DNA of 64,000 nucleotides from Paracoccus sp. M683 (GTDB lineage Bacteria > Pseudomonadota > Alphaproteobacteria > Rhodobacterales > Rhodobacteraceae): the NCBI RefSeq assembly GCF_007096355.1, contig NZ_VKDF01000001.1, positions 314,226 through 378,225 on the forward strand. The letters run 5' to 3'. The notes under the pieces were generated by a model. That model saw only the letters and a program-made list of their open reading frames with translations. It did not search any database and was not told the origin of the DNA. Numbering within the stretch: the first letter of the stretch is position 1; each line of letters begins with the position of its first letter. The position numbers were made by a program, and so were the translations under genes. Below are positions 43,480 through 52,225 of the stretch, one piece after another.

Positions 43480-44178
43480 CTAGCCGGCCCGCGCGCCGAT
43501 GCTGACCCGCAGATCGTGCAAGCCATCGACATGCAGGTCAATCACATCGCCCGAAACGACCGCCCCGACGCCGGCCGGCGTGCCGGTCATGATCACATCA
43601 CCCGGATGCAGCCGATACAATTGCGACAGCCGGGCAATGATCTCGTTCGTTTTCCAGATCATCAGGTTGATGTCGGCATCTTGCCTGACCTGCCCATTGA
43701 CCGACAGCCTGATCGCGCCCGATGTCAGCTCGCCACTGTCCTCGATCCGGGTCAACGGGCCGATCGGGGCGGATTGGTCGAAGGCCTTCGTCACCTCCCA
43801 CGGCAGACCATTGGCCAGCGCATTCGCCTGATGATCGCGCCGGGTCATGTCCAGGCCGACCGCGTAGCCGAAGATATGGCCGGCTGCCTGCGCCACCGGG
43901 ATGTTGTAGCCCCCCGATTTCAGGGCCACGACCAGCTCGCCCTCGTAATGGAAATTCTCGGTAAAGACCGGATAGGGGATCTCGCCACCATTACGGACGA
44001 TGGAATCGTTGGGCTTCTGGAAAATGACCGGGGGATCGCGGTCAGCCTCGCCGCCCATCTCGATGACATGGGCGACATAGTTCTTGCCGACGCAGTAGAT
44101 CCGCCGCACCGGGAATTTCTCATCGCTGCCGGTGATGTCCAGATAGGCCTGCTGCGGCGGCGTCAGGGCGAATGTCAT
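43480..44178 (-). CDS. Fumarylacetoacetate hydrolase family, fumarylpyruvate-hydrolase-like
   Basis: A 232-residue FAH-family enzyme. The characteristic R-I-Y-C-V-G-K-N-Y-V-A-H (about 26-37), the metal-binding acidic set with H-Y-E-G-E-L-V near 78, and the C-terminal G-D-V-I-M-T-G-T-P-A-G-V-G are all visible. Length and style are close to fumarylpyruvate hydrolases of the gentisate pathway, which split fumarylpyruvate to fumarate and pyruvate. No gentisate dioxygenase is in the window. AAGGAG precedes the ATG. It is divergent from an ABC importer, suggesting that the importer brings in the aromatic or acid precursor. Confidence 0.85.
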   Translation of the reverse strand: MTFALTPPQQAYLDITGSDEKFPVRRIYCVGKNYVAHVIEMGGEADRDPPVIFQKPNDSIVRNGGEIPYPVFTENFHYEGELVVALKSGGYNIPVAQAAGHIFGYAVGLDMTRRDHQANALANGLPWEVTKAFDQSAPIGPLTRIEDSGELTSGAIRLSVNGQVRQDADINLMIWKTNEIIARLSQLYRLHPGDVIMTGTPAGVGAVVSGDVIDLHVDGLHDLRVSIGARAG

Positions 44179-44393
44179 GAACTGCTCCTTCTCGTGGACG
44201 GGTGCGGTATCGGCGAGGCATCACATGTCCAACGCGATCTGACGCCGATAACTAGGGGTATTTCAGATATTCATGCCGCCATTACAGCCATATCATATAT
44301 ATTTTTGCAATATCGAAAGAATCGTATAGCGTAATCCACAGGGAACCAGGGGCAACAGCAGATCCGGCCCCGACAATCAGGGAGGAAGAACAG

Positions 44394-45428
44394 ATGACGG
44401 TTGGAAATGGCATTTCCCGGCGCAAGTTCGGCGGGCTGGCGGCGATGGCCGCCGCAAGTCTTACCCTGGGGCGTCCGGCGCTGGTTCGCGCCCAGACCCC
44501 GATCACCTTTGCGGTGCCCAACCCTTCGGCGCTGACCTTCATGCCCTATTGGGTAGCCCTGGGCGAAGGCTATTTCGAAGAAGAGGGTCTGACCCCAACG
44601 CTACAGGCAATCGACGGATCCTCGGCGGTGTTGCAGGCCATGTCGGCGGGTCAGGCGCAGATCGGCGCGCCGGGACCGGGGCCGGTTCTGGGCGCACGGG
44701 CGCGGGGGCTGGATGCCAAATTCCTCTATAATCTTTACCCCAAATCCGTCTTTGGCCTGCTGGTGAAGGACGAAAGCCCCGTCCAGACCCCTGCCGACCT
44801 GAAAGGCACCGTCATCGGCGTCGGAACAGCGGACGGCGCCGAGGTGTCTTTCACCAAGGCGATCATGACCGATCTGGGGCTTGCCGAGGGCACGGATTAC
44901 ACCTTCCTGCCCGTGGGCGATGGCGGCACGGCGGCGGTGGCCTTTCTTCGCGACGAGGTCGGATCCTATGCCGGGGCGGTCTCGGATGCGGCGATCCTTG
45001 GGGCACGCGGCCTGAAGCTGCGCGAAATCACGCCCGATGCCTATCTGGGCTTTTTCGGCAATGGCATCGCGATGCTGGACAGTCAGATGGCGGCAATGCC
45101 CGATCTGGCGCCGAAATTCGGCCGCGCGCTGGTCCGGGGCACCCGCTTCGCCACCGACCCCGCCAATCAGGAAGCCGTGCTGGCCCATTGTGCCGCCGGC
45201 AACCCGCAAGAGGGCGAGGACAAGGAGTTCGCCGCCGCCCTGCTGGCCGGCGTCATTCATCGGATGACACCGACCGACGCCTTCATCGCAGAGGGCTATG
45301 GCTATCAGCCGCCCGAGCATTGGCAGATGATCCACGATTCCGCCGTTGCCTCGGGCGCACTGGAAAAGCCGCTGGACGATCTGGCCGCCGTCTATACCAA
45401 TGAATTCGTACCCGGCTGGAACGAATGA
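44394..45428 (+). CDS. ABC transporter binding protein, NMT1/SsuA-like, Tat-exported
   Basis: A 344-residue periplasmic binding protein of the NMT1/THI5-like group used for sulfonates, nitrate, thiamine precursors and aromatic acids. A twin-arginine signal S-R-R-K-F-G-G is followed by a hydrophobic stretch and cleavage near V-R-A-Q. The F-M-P-Y-W-V-A-L-G-E-G-Y-F segment and G-A-P-G-P-G-P-V-L line the binding cleft. GGGAGGAAG precedes the ATG; the stop overlaps the ATPase start as ATGA. A divergent FAH-family gene hints at an aromatic or acidic ligand. Confidence 0.86.
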   Translation: MTVGNGISRRKFGGLAAMAAASLTLGRPALVRAQTPITFAVPNPSALTFMPYWVALGEGYFEEEGLTPTLQAIDGSSAVLQAMSAGQAQIGAPGPGPVLGARARGLDAKFLYNLYPKSVFGLLVKDESPVQTPADLKGTVIGVGTADGAEVSFTKAIMTDLGLAEGTDYTFLPVGDGGTAAVAFLRDEVGSYAGAVSDAAILGARGLKLREITPDAYLGFFGNGIAMLDSQMAAMPDLAPKFGRALVRGTRFATDPANQEAVLAHCAAGNPQEGEDKEFAAALLAGVIHRMTPTDAFIAEGYGYQPPEHWQMIHDSAVASGALEKPLDDLAAVYTNEFVPGWNE

Positions 45429-46237
45429 CAACCATGGCAGAGCGCCGACCCCTTCAGCAGGCCCATCCCGTCGGGCGGCCGGTCTATGAGATCGCCCGCC
45501 TGTCCAAGACCTATGCCAGCAACCAGCTGGTCGCGCTGGCCGATGTGAACCTGACCCTGCGCGAGGGCGAGTTCGTCTCGGTCGTCGGGTCGTCGGGATG
45601 CGGGAAATCGACCCTGCTGAAGATCATGTCGGGGCTTTCGCCACCCACTGCCGGGCGCGTGATGCTGGAGGGGCGGCCCGTCACCGGGTCGCGCCCTGAC
45701 ATCGGGATCATGTTCCAGCAGGCCACGCTGCTGCCCTGGAAAACGACGATCGAGAATATCGTCCTGCCGATCGAAATCCGGCAAGGGCGCGCGGCGGCGC
45801 GCGCTGCCCTGCCCCGCGCCCATGACCTGCTGGCGCTGGTCGGGCTGAAGGATTTCGCCAATGTCTATCCGGGCGAATTGTCGGGCGGCATGGCGCAGCG
45901 GGCCTCGATCTGCCGGATGCTGATTTCCGAACCCGCCGTTCTACTGCTGGACGAGCCGTTCTCGGCGCTGGACGAACTGACGCGCGACCACATGAACATG
46001 GAATTGCAGCGCATCTGCCGCGAGGCCAATGCCACTGCCTTTCTGGTCACGCATTCGCTGGCCGAGGCGGTGATTCTGTCCGACCGCGTTCTGGTGATGA
46101 AACCCCGCCCCGGCCGGGTCGAGGAAGAGGTCACCATCGACCTGCCGCGCCCGCGCAGGCTGGAAATGATCAACACCCCGGAATTTGGCCGGATCGTCGC
46201 CCATATCCGCGCCCTGCTGGATCGCGAAGGCGCTTAG
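45425..46237 (+). CDS. ABC transporter ATPase, SsuB/TauB-like
   Basis: A 270-residue ATPase of the nitrate/sulfonate/taurine importer family. Walker A is G-S-S-G-C-G-K-S-T, the signature L-S-G-G-M-A-Q-R-A-S, Walker B V-L-L-L-D-E-P-F-S-A-L-D and the switch His in V-T-H-S-L. The ATG at 45425 overlaps the binding-protein stop; a second ATG three codons later is possible. The permease gene follows after 15 bases. It energises import of the ligand captured by the Tat-exported binding protein. Confidence 0.92.
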   Translation: MTTMAERRPLQQAHPVGRPVYEIARLSKTYASNQLVALADVNLTLREGEFVSVVGSSGCGKSTLLKIMSGLSPPTAGRVMLEGRPVTGSRPDIGIMFQQATLLPWKTTIENIVLPIEIRQGRAAARAALPRAHDLLALVGLKDFANVYPGELSGGMAQRASICRMLISEPAVLLLDEPFSALDELTRDHMNMELQRICREANATAFLVTHSLAEAVILSDRVLVMKPRPGRVEEEVTIDLPRPRRLEMINTPEFGRIVAHIRALLDREGA

Positions 46238-46252
46238 GGAAGGAAACCCCGG

Positions 46253-47116
46253 ATGACCGATAGCCGCTTTGACGCCGCGCCCGACGCACAGGATGGCGAT
46301 ACCGTCTGGGTCGAACAGGTCGCGTTGATAGATGCGATCCCGCGCTGGCTGGCGATGAGCCTGCTGTTCATCGCCGTGGTCGGGCTGTGGCAAATCGTGA
46401 CCAGCATGGGCTGGGTTTCCCCGATCATCCTGCCAAGCCCCGGCGAAACGCTGGAGGACCTGATTTTCGTCGGTCGCAACCTGATTTCGGGCGACTACAT
46501 GCTGTCGGCGCTGTGGACCACCACCCGCACGGTGTTCTGGGGCTTTGTGATCGCCACGACCATCGGCTTCACCCTTGGCGTTCTGGTGGGCGAGACCAAG
46601 TTCGGCGAACGCGCGCTGCTGCCCTATCTGGTTGCCATCGACACCATGCCCAAGGTGGCCTTTGCGCCGCTGTTCATCGCCTGGCTGGGGTTCGACATCG
46701 CATCAAAGGTCGCGCTGGCGGCCTTTATCGCCACCTTTCCCATCGTCGTGGCCACGGCGGCGGGGCTTTACGCCGCATCGGAAAACGAACGCATGCTGTT
46801 CAAGGCCATGGGGGCCACGCGAATGCAGACCCTGCTGCGGCTGAAGCTGCCGACCGGCCTGCCCTATATGTTCACCGGGCTGAAGATCGCGGCTGTTGGC
46901 GTCATGGCCGGCGCCATCACCGGCGAGTTTCTGGGCGGCGGCAAGGGTTTCGGCGCGCTGATCCGGCAATCGGCCAGCCAGATGGACACGCCCCGCGTCT
47001 TTGCGCTGATCCTGTATCTCAGCCTGCTGGGGTTGCTTCTGTATTTCGTCGTTGTCTGGGCACAGCGGAAATTCGTGTTCTGGAACAAGGATGAACGCAC
47101 CGGAGCGATCGGGTGA
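46253..47116 (+). CDS. ABC transporter permease, SsuC/TauC-like
   Basis: A 287-residue inner-membrane permease with six helices of the nitrate/sulfonate/taurine class (BPD-transp-1). The ATPase-docking EAA loop appears as A-M-G-A-T-R-M-Q-T-L-L-R-L-K-L-P near residues 183-198. GGAAGG-type sequence lies upstream of the ATG. It completes the importer whose binding protein and ATPase are encoded just before it and is followed four bases later by a GntR regulator, so all four genes are probably one operon. Confidence 0.92.
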   Translation: MTDSRFDAAPDAQDGDTVWVEQVALIDAIPRWLAMSLLFIAVVGLWQIVTSMGWVSPIILPSPGETLEDLIFVGRNLISGDYMLSALWTTTRTVFWGFVIATTIGFTLGVLVGETKFGERALLPYLVAIDTMPKVAFAPLFIAWLGFDIASKVALAAFIATFPIVVATAAGLYAASENERMLFKAMGATRMQTLLRLKLPTGLPYMFTGLKIAAVGVMAGAITGEFLGGGKGFGALIRQSASQMDTPRVFALILYLSLLGLLLYFVVVWAQRKFVFWNKDERTGAIG

Positions 47117-47120
47117 CGGA

Positions 47121-47807
47121 ATGACAGAACAGATCTCGGACATGCCGCGCAGCCTGTCGGAACAAGCCTATGACGTGATCCGGCGGGATATTCTGCTTGG
47201 CTTTCTGATGCCCGAAGAGAAACTGCGGATCGAGACCGTGTCCGAGCGTTACGGCATTGGCGCGGTCCCGGTGCGCGAGGCGCTGAACCGGCTGTCCGCC
47301 GAGGGACTGGTGCAACGCCAGAACCAGCGCGGTTTTTTTGTCGCGCCGCTGGAAATCGACGATCTGGAAGAACTGGTAAAAACGCGGATCCAGCTTGAAA
47401 CGCTAGCTTTGCGCGAATCCATTGCCTGCGGCGGCGAGGATTGGGAGGAAGATCTGGTCCTGGCCTTTCACCGCCTGGCCCGCACCTCGCGGCTGTTGCC
47501 ACCCGAGGCCGCGCATGAGAAATCCGAGGAATGGGACATTCGCCATAACGAATTTCACCGCCTGCTTATCAGCCGCTGCGGATCAAGATGGCTGCAAGGT
47601 TTCTGCGCCACGATGATGGATCAGGCCGTGCGCTATCGGAACATCTCGATGAATATCAACGCCAGCCCGGCCCGACGCGAAGGCGCCCCGGCCGAGCATC
47701 AGGCCATTCTTGATGCGGTGCTGGCACGGGATGCGGACCTGGCCTGCACATTGCTGGCCGACCACTATAATGGCACGCTGGCTGCGCTGCGGGCACCCGA
47801 AAACTAG
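47121..47807 (+). CDS. GntR-family regulator, FCD type
   Basis: A 228-residue regulator with a winged helix (about 8-75, with Y-G-I-G-A-V-P-V-R-E-A-L-N-R-L) and a helical FCD effector domain. The His pair for metal binding appears in R-H-N-E-F-H-R-L-L. It is the last gene of the ABC importer operon, so it probably senses the imported compound or a breakdown product and controls the operon and the divergent FAH gene. The ATG at 47121 lies four bases after the permease stop. Confidence 0.87.
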   Translation: MTEQISDMPRSLSEQAYDVIRRDILLGFLMPEEKLRIETVSERYGIGAVPVREALNRLSAEGLVQRQNQRGFFVAPLEIDDLEELVKTRIQLETLALRESIACGGEDWEEDLVLAFHRLARTSRLLPPEAAHEKSEEWDIRHNEFHRLLISRCGSRWLQGFCATMMDQAVRYRNISMNINASPARREGAPAEHQAILDAVLARDADLACTLLADHYNGTLAALRAPEN

Positions 47808-48017
47808 GGCCGGGCTGCCACCTGTCACCATCACCTGTCACTGCATAACGGTGTTTGTTACGGACGGGCGCCGCAACGCGCTGGTATCCGCCTGCCGGCC
47901 GCCATGCGCTGTCTGCGAAATATTCGGTCACATTGCATCGCCTGCGCGCAATATTTTGTTCTTTAAACTGTCACAATTCCGTCTCAAATTTATCAAATAG
48001 CAATTGCCAGAGTGACC

Positions 48018-48788
48018 ATGACAACCATCTCCATCCCAAGGATCGACCAGTCTAAGCTGCGCGAGAACGCCTATGACGCTTTGCGTGACGCCTTCACATT
48101 GGGTCAGTTCGCCCCCGGCGACACGATCAGCCTGCGCAATCTTGCCGATCAGATGGGCGTCTCGATGACCCCGATCCGCGAGGCCGTCCGCCGGCTGGTG
48201 GCCGAAGGGGCCTTGATCGACACGCCGACGCGCACCCTGATGGTGCCGCCCTTCGATGCCAGCCGCATGACCGAGCTGAAAAAGGCCCGGCTGGTGCTGG
48301 AAGCGCTGATTCTGGATCTGGCGATTAACCGGATGACGGCCAGGACGATCGACGCCATGCAGGCCATTCTGTCGACCGATGGCGATCCCGATCAAACCAC
48401 CCCCAACCTGCGGCAGAACTATGATTTCCACTTCACGCTTTACCGCCAAAGCGGATCCGAGGTCCTGCTGCCGCTGGTCGAGGCGCTCTGGGTCCAATAC
48501 GGGGCCTATCTGAACCTGATCATCCACCACCCAAGCGCCACCCGCGAGAATGAGAACGAACATCATCACGCTATCGTTGTCGCACTTCGGCAAGGGGACC
48601 GGGACGGGGCGCAGCAGGCATTGGCACTGGATATCGAACGCAGCTTCCGCATTCTGACCCTGGGCCATCGCGACCCCATCGGGCCAGAGGTCGATGCGGC
48701 CTGCTCGCCCCCGGCCCTGTCCGGTTGGTGCCAGCGGCCGGACAGTTCCACGATCCAGACAGCCGGGGTTGATCCGCATCCGGGTTGA
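48018..48788 (+). CDS. GntR-family regulator, FCD type
   Basis: A 256-residue regulator with a GntR winged helix (about 15-80, with M-G-V-S-M-T-P-I-R-E-A-V-R-R-L) and an FCD domain (F-H-F-T-L-Y and H-H-A-I-V-V-A-L). The last 30 residues are Pro- and Ser-rich and lie beyond the normal FCD end. An AT-rich 210-base gap separates it from the previous GntR gene, so it has its own promoter. It is the last gene before the accessory-looking stretch; its target is unknown. A GTG six bases upstream is an alternative start. Confidence 0.84.
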   Translation: MTTISIPRIDQSKLRENAYDALRDAFTLGQFAPGDTISLRNLADQMGVSMTPIREAVRRLVAEGALIDTPTRTLMVPPFDASRMTELKKARLVLEALILDLAINRMTARTIDAMQAILSTDGDPDQTTPNLRQNYDFHFTLYRQSGSEVLLPLVEALWVQYGAYLNLIIHHPSATRENENEHHHAIVVALRQGDRDGAQQALALDIERSFRILTLGHRDPIGPEVDAACSPPALSGWCQRPDSSTIQTAGVDPHPG

Positions 48789-48839
48789 AGGCCGCGCCCA
48801 TCCGCCCACCCAGAAAGCCAGCGTCGCAAGCGATGTCCG

Positions 48840-49646
48840 TCAGGCGTCGCCCGGCGAAACGCTTAGGGCATGCAAGACCCGCAGGCTGCCCGTCCCGTCC
48901 TTGGGCAGATCCAGCCTGCGCTGCAATTCCAGCACTGCTGCACGGGTCTGGGGGCCGAACGTGCCGTCCTCGATGATCAGCATCGGGCTGAGTTCCCGGT
49001 TCAGCGCCTGTTGCAACGCCAGCACCTGACAGCCGCGATCGCCTATGGTCATGGCCTTTGGCACCCTGCGGGCCGAGGGCTGGCCGAACTCTCCGTCATT
49101 GGCCCATTGCCAGATCAGCTGATCCGAAGCCTCGAAATGCATTGCATGTTCGCGTGGGAAGGCAACGCCCCAGTAAAAGCCATGGCGGTTGAAGATCGGC
49201 CACAGATCCAGCAGGCCGCGCTGGATATTGTTGTCACCCGGCTTGTCCTGAATGCCATCAATGGTCAGGTCGATCGCAGTGCCCCAACTGTGGGCCGAAA
49301 TCACGCTGTCAGACCCCCGGACCAGCCGGCAGCACAGCATCTCGGCCGCGCCCAGCCGCCCGAAAAGCGCAGGGTGTTCGACCGCGACCTCGTCCATGAT
49401 CTGCTGCAAGGCCCGGATCGCGGGGCGCAGCCCCTCGGCGGTGAAGGGGCCGAAATCATGCTGTTCAACCATGGCGGTGAAATTCGGGTTTTCAGGCAGG
49501 GCGCCGTCCTGGCCATAAATGCCGCGGGGCGAGCCGATGAGGGCCAGATTGGTCAGATTGCGCGACGGGCTGAGGGCACCATTGCATCCGTGCCTGTCGA
49601 ACCCAGGTATCTGCGGGATCGGGACAAGAGTGTTGTGATACGACAT
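48840..49646 (-). CDS. M15-family D-Ala-D-Ala peptidase with peptidoglycan-binding domain
   Basis: A 268-residue protein. Residues about 60-190 form an M15-type zinc peptidase with S-A-H-S-W-G-T-A-I-D, giving His119 and Asp126 in the H-x6-D metal motif, and R-E-H-A-M-H-F-E giving the third ligand. Residues about 205-265 are a PG-binding-1-like domain (I-G-D-R-G-C-Q-V-L-A-L-Q-Q-A-L-N, D-G-T-F-G-P-Q-T). It should cut peptidoglycan peptides, yet no signal peptide is present: the start M-S-Y-H-N-T-L is polar. GGAGAG precedes the ATG. It is divergent from the large protease gene 187 bases away. Confidence 0.85.
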   Translation of the reverse strand: MSYHNTLVPIPQIPGFDRHGCNGALSPSRNLTNLALIGSPRGIYGQDGALPENPNFTAMVEQHDFGPFTAEGLRPAIRALQQIMDEVAVEHPALFGRLGAAEMLCCRLVRGSDSVISAHSWGTAIDLTIDGIQDKPGDNNIQRGLLDLWPIFNRHGFYWGVAFPREHAMHFEASDQLIWQWANDGEFGQPSARRVPKAMTIGDRGCQVLALQQALNRELSPMLIIEDGTFGPQTRAAVLELQRRLDLPKDGTGSLRVLHALSVSPGDA

Positions 49647-49832
49647 GGCTTCTCTCCGGCTGATGCCCGGCGGTAATGCACCGGTCTGCCCAAGCTTGCC
49701 GCTGCCCGTCAAAACAGCGTGAATCGCCCCGCCGAAAGGATACCACCTGCGTGAATAATGCCGGTTTTCCGCGCCATGCGGCTTTATAGGTGGAAAATCT
49801 GTGCCATTCTGCGAAGGGCGAGGGGGCGAAAC

Positions 49833-52175
49833 ATGACCACCACATTGAACTGGAACAACATAACCGCAGGCGCCACCGGATACGGCTATCCCGATTGGGC
49901 GCTGGAAATGATCAAGGACAAGCTGTCAGCTTGCGGCAATGGCGACGTTATCGTGCCCGTCTATCTGAAGCTGACGGTCGATCATTGGGCCAACTGGCTA
50001 GAGCGGATGCAGCACAGCCAGAACGGACCAGAACTGCGCGAGAATTTCGCGAATGTCATCCGTGGCATGCTGAGCGTTCCCGGCCAACAGAAGCAGGCCG
50101 TCGCGGCGGCAAAGCCGGACCGCCCGACCGATCCCGACGGCCCCGATCCTCACGCCCCCGATGCGCAGCCCACGATTCAGGTCCGCGCCGATGAGGCCGA
50201 GTTCACCCATCTGCAAGTCAACGTGCTAAGCGCCTGGCAACGCCAGCAACCCGATGCCAGCTTTCGCGTCGTGGTCCTGATGCCCGTCGATCCCGAACGT
50301 GGCATCGCGCAACATGGCATATTGGGTCAGCTGCCAGCGCCGAACGACGACGATACCGTCTATCAGGTTCGTTTCACCGTCTTGATGTGCGGTCAGCCGC
50401 TGCCCCAGAACCTTGTCTCGCATTTCCATCAGGACGGCTTTGAATCGGTCAAACTGCCCGATCTGTGGCCCTTTCCGCCGGTCCCGTCTTATCCGACGAT
50501 CGCCGCCGTCATCGACGATTGCGTGCCCTATCTCAGCAACAGGTTCCAGAAATTCGAGGCAGGCCAGCCGCCCAGAACCCGCATCCTGTCCACCTGGCTG
50601 CAAACGGATATGCGCCAGTGCAACCCGCCCAATCCCGGCTTTCCGGGTCTGGGCGACGTGTTTGATGCCGCCGATATCGACAGCATGCTGCATCTGGACG
50701 AGTTCGAAACCTATTGCCGCATCAATGCCAAGCTGCTGCCCATCACCGAAAGGGCCAGCAGCGACCACGCCGTCAGCCACGGCGCCTTTGTTCTTGAAGC
50801 GACCACCGGCGCTGATGCCGATGACACCACCGATCCGATGCGCGACACGCCGGTGCTGGCCGTGCAGCTGCCGCCAACCTCGATCCGCGACACCTCGGGT
50901 CAGCAGAACGAGGTCTTTGCCATCTGGGGCCTGCGCTGGATCATCTATCGCGCGGTGCTGGCGGCCTTTGGCAACGGCAAATGGCCGGGCAATATCGTCA
51001 CCTCGCTGACCATCGGGTCTCTGGCCGGGCCGGGCAATGAACATGCGCCCTTCGCCGAGGCACTGACCTATGAGGTCGATCAATATCGCTGGCTGTTCGA
51101 CCGCACGCAGACCTCGACCTGCACAGAGGCTACGTCATCGGCGCTTTATCTTTGCTGTTCTTACGGCAATGCGCGGCGCGAACAGCTGGTCGCACGCCGG
51201 ATGATCAGCAAGGACGAACCGCTGACGATCGACTGGGGAATCCAGCCTGACGATCACAGCCCCAGCTATCTGGAACTGCGCGTGCAAAAGGACCACGCTG
51301 CGCATTGCAAGTTGATTCTGTCCTGCCCAGATACGGCGATCGCGCCGCTTCAGCTGCGGTTTTCGGATCTGCCCTTGCAGCACAAGAAGCTGCTGCCCGG
51401 CGCGCATCGCCCCATCGCGGGGATCTATCGGCTGACTGATCCATCCGAGTTTACCGCCCTGATGGTGGCGCTTGCCCCAACCGCCCAGCAGGATCAATGC
51501 GACGTCTCGCCCGCGCGGGCCTGGCGGGTCGAGATCGTGACCGACAAGAAACACAAGTGCCTTGCCACCGCACGGGTCCAGCGCAGCGATACGCCGGCCG
51601 GGTATCGGCTGCTTGGGCGGCAGTCCTGGCTGAACCAGCATAATTCCGGGCAATGGGACGGTGAAACGCGCGACTGGACCGGCACCGGCAATAATTTCGC
51701 GATCTGCCCGATTTCGCGTCAGGGAACGGCTGTCGGTCATGCCATGGCGGCGGGCGGGACGGTCTGGTTTGCGGGGGCCTCTTATCCCGCGCCCGAGGGG
51801 GCAGTCGATCCCCGCCGGCCGTCGCTCTATTCCGCCGAGGGTGCCGATCCGGGCCGACCGGCGACGAATGACCACGAAACCGATGGGCCAACCTGCAATG
51901 CGCTGGCCGATGATGGCAGAAACATGCCGGGACGGCGCGGCAGCGGTGTACTGTCAGGGTCGACAGCGCGGCTGTCGGGCACCTCGGTCTCGGCCCCGGC
52001 GCTGGCGCGCTGGACGCTGATGGTTCTGAATGGCGCCACCGGCCCGGCCTTTGAACCCGGCACGGACCTGCCCAGCTTCCTGCCGACGGTCTTGCCGCCC
52101 AAGGATCGCAGGCTTGGCTATGGCCATGTGCCTGGTCAGGTGCCGTTCCAGTCGGCCGACCGGATCAACATCTGA
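49833..52175 (+). CDS. Large subtilisin-like (S8) serine peptidase
   Basis: A 780-residue protein with a recognisable S8 triad: Asp228 in A-A-V-I-D-D-C, His316 in A-V-S-H-G-A-F-V-L and Ser718 in L-S-G-T-S-V-S-A-P. The gap of about 400 residues between His and Ser is far longer than in subtilisins, and the Gly after the Asp pair is replaced by Cys. The first 200 residues are an unassigned region beginning with T-T-T-L-N-W and containing a Pro/Asp-rich linker near 110-125. No signal peptide or membrane helix is visible. AGGGGGCGA precedes the ATG. Convergent with the PAP2-type gene. Could be an exported or intracellular protease; target unknown. Confidence 0.75.
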   Translation: MTTTLNWNNITAGATGYGYPDWALEMIKDKLSACGNGDVIVPVYLKLTVDHWANWLERMQHSQNGPELRENFANVIRGMLSVPGQQKQAVAAAKPDRPTDPDGPDPHAPDAQPTIQVRADEAEFTHLQVNVLSAWQRQQPDASFRVVVLMPVDPERGIAQHGILGQLPAPNDDDTVYQVRFTVLMCGQPLPQNLVSHFHQDGFESVKLPDLWPFPPVPSYPTIAAVIDDCVPYLSNRFQKFEAGQPPRTRILSTWLQTDMRQCNPPNPGFPGLGDVFDAADIDSMLHLDEFETYCRINAKLLPITERASSDHAVSHGAFVLEATTGADADDTTDPMRDTPVLAVQLPPTSIRDTSGQQNEVFAIWGLRWIIYRAVLAAFGNGKWPGNIVTSLTIGSLAGPGNEHAPFAEALTYEVDQYRWLFDRTQTSTCTEATSSALYLCCSYGNARREQLVARRMISKDEPLTIDWGIQPDDHSPSYLELRVQKDHAAHCKLILSCPDTAIAPLQLRFSDLPLQHKKLLPGAHRPIAGIYRLTDPSEFTALMVALAPTAQQDQCDVSPARAWRVEIVTDKKHKCLATARVQRSDTPAGYRLLGRQSWLNQHNSGQWDGETRDWTGTGNNFAICPISRQGTAVGHAMAAGGTVWFAGASYPAPEGAVDPRRPSLYSAEGADPGRPATNDHETDGPTCNALADDGRNMPGRRGSGVLSGSTARLSGTSVSAPALARWTLMVLNGATGPAFEPGTDLPSFLPTVLPPKDRRLGYGHVPGQVPFQSADRINI

Positions 52176-52225
52176 CGGCCGCCGGCGGGCCGGGCTGCCG
52201 ATCGTGCAGCCCGGCCCTTGCCCGG

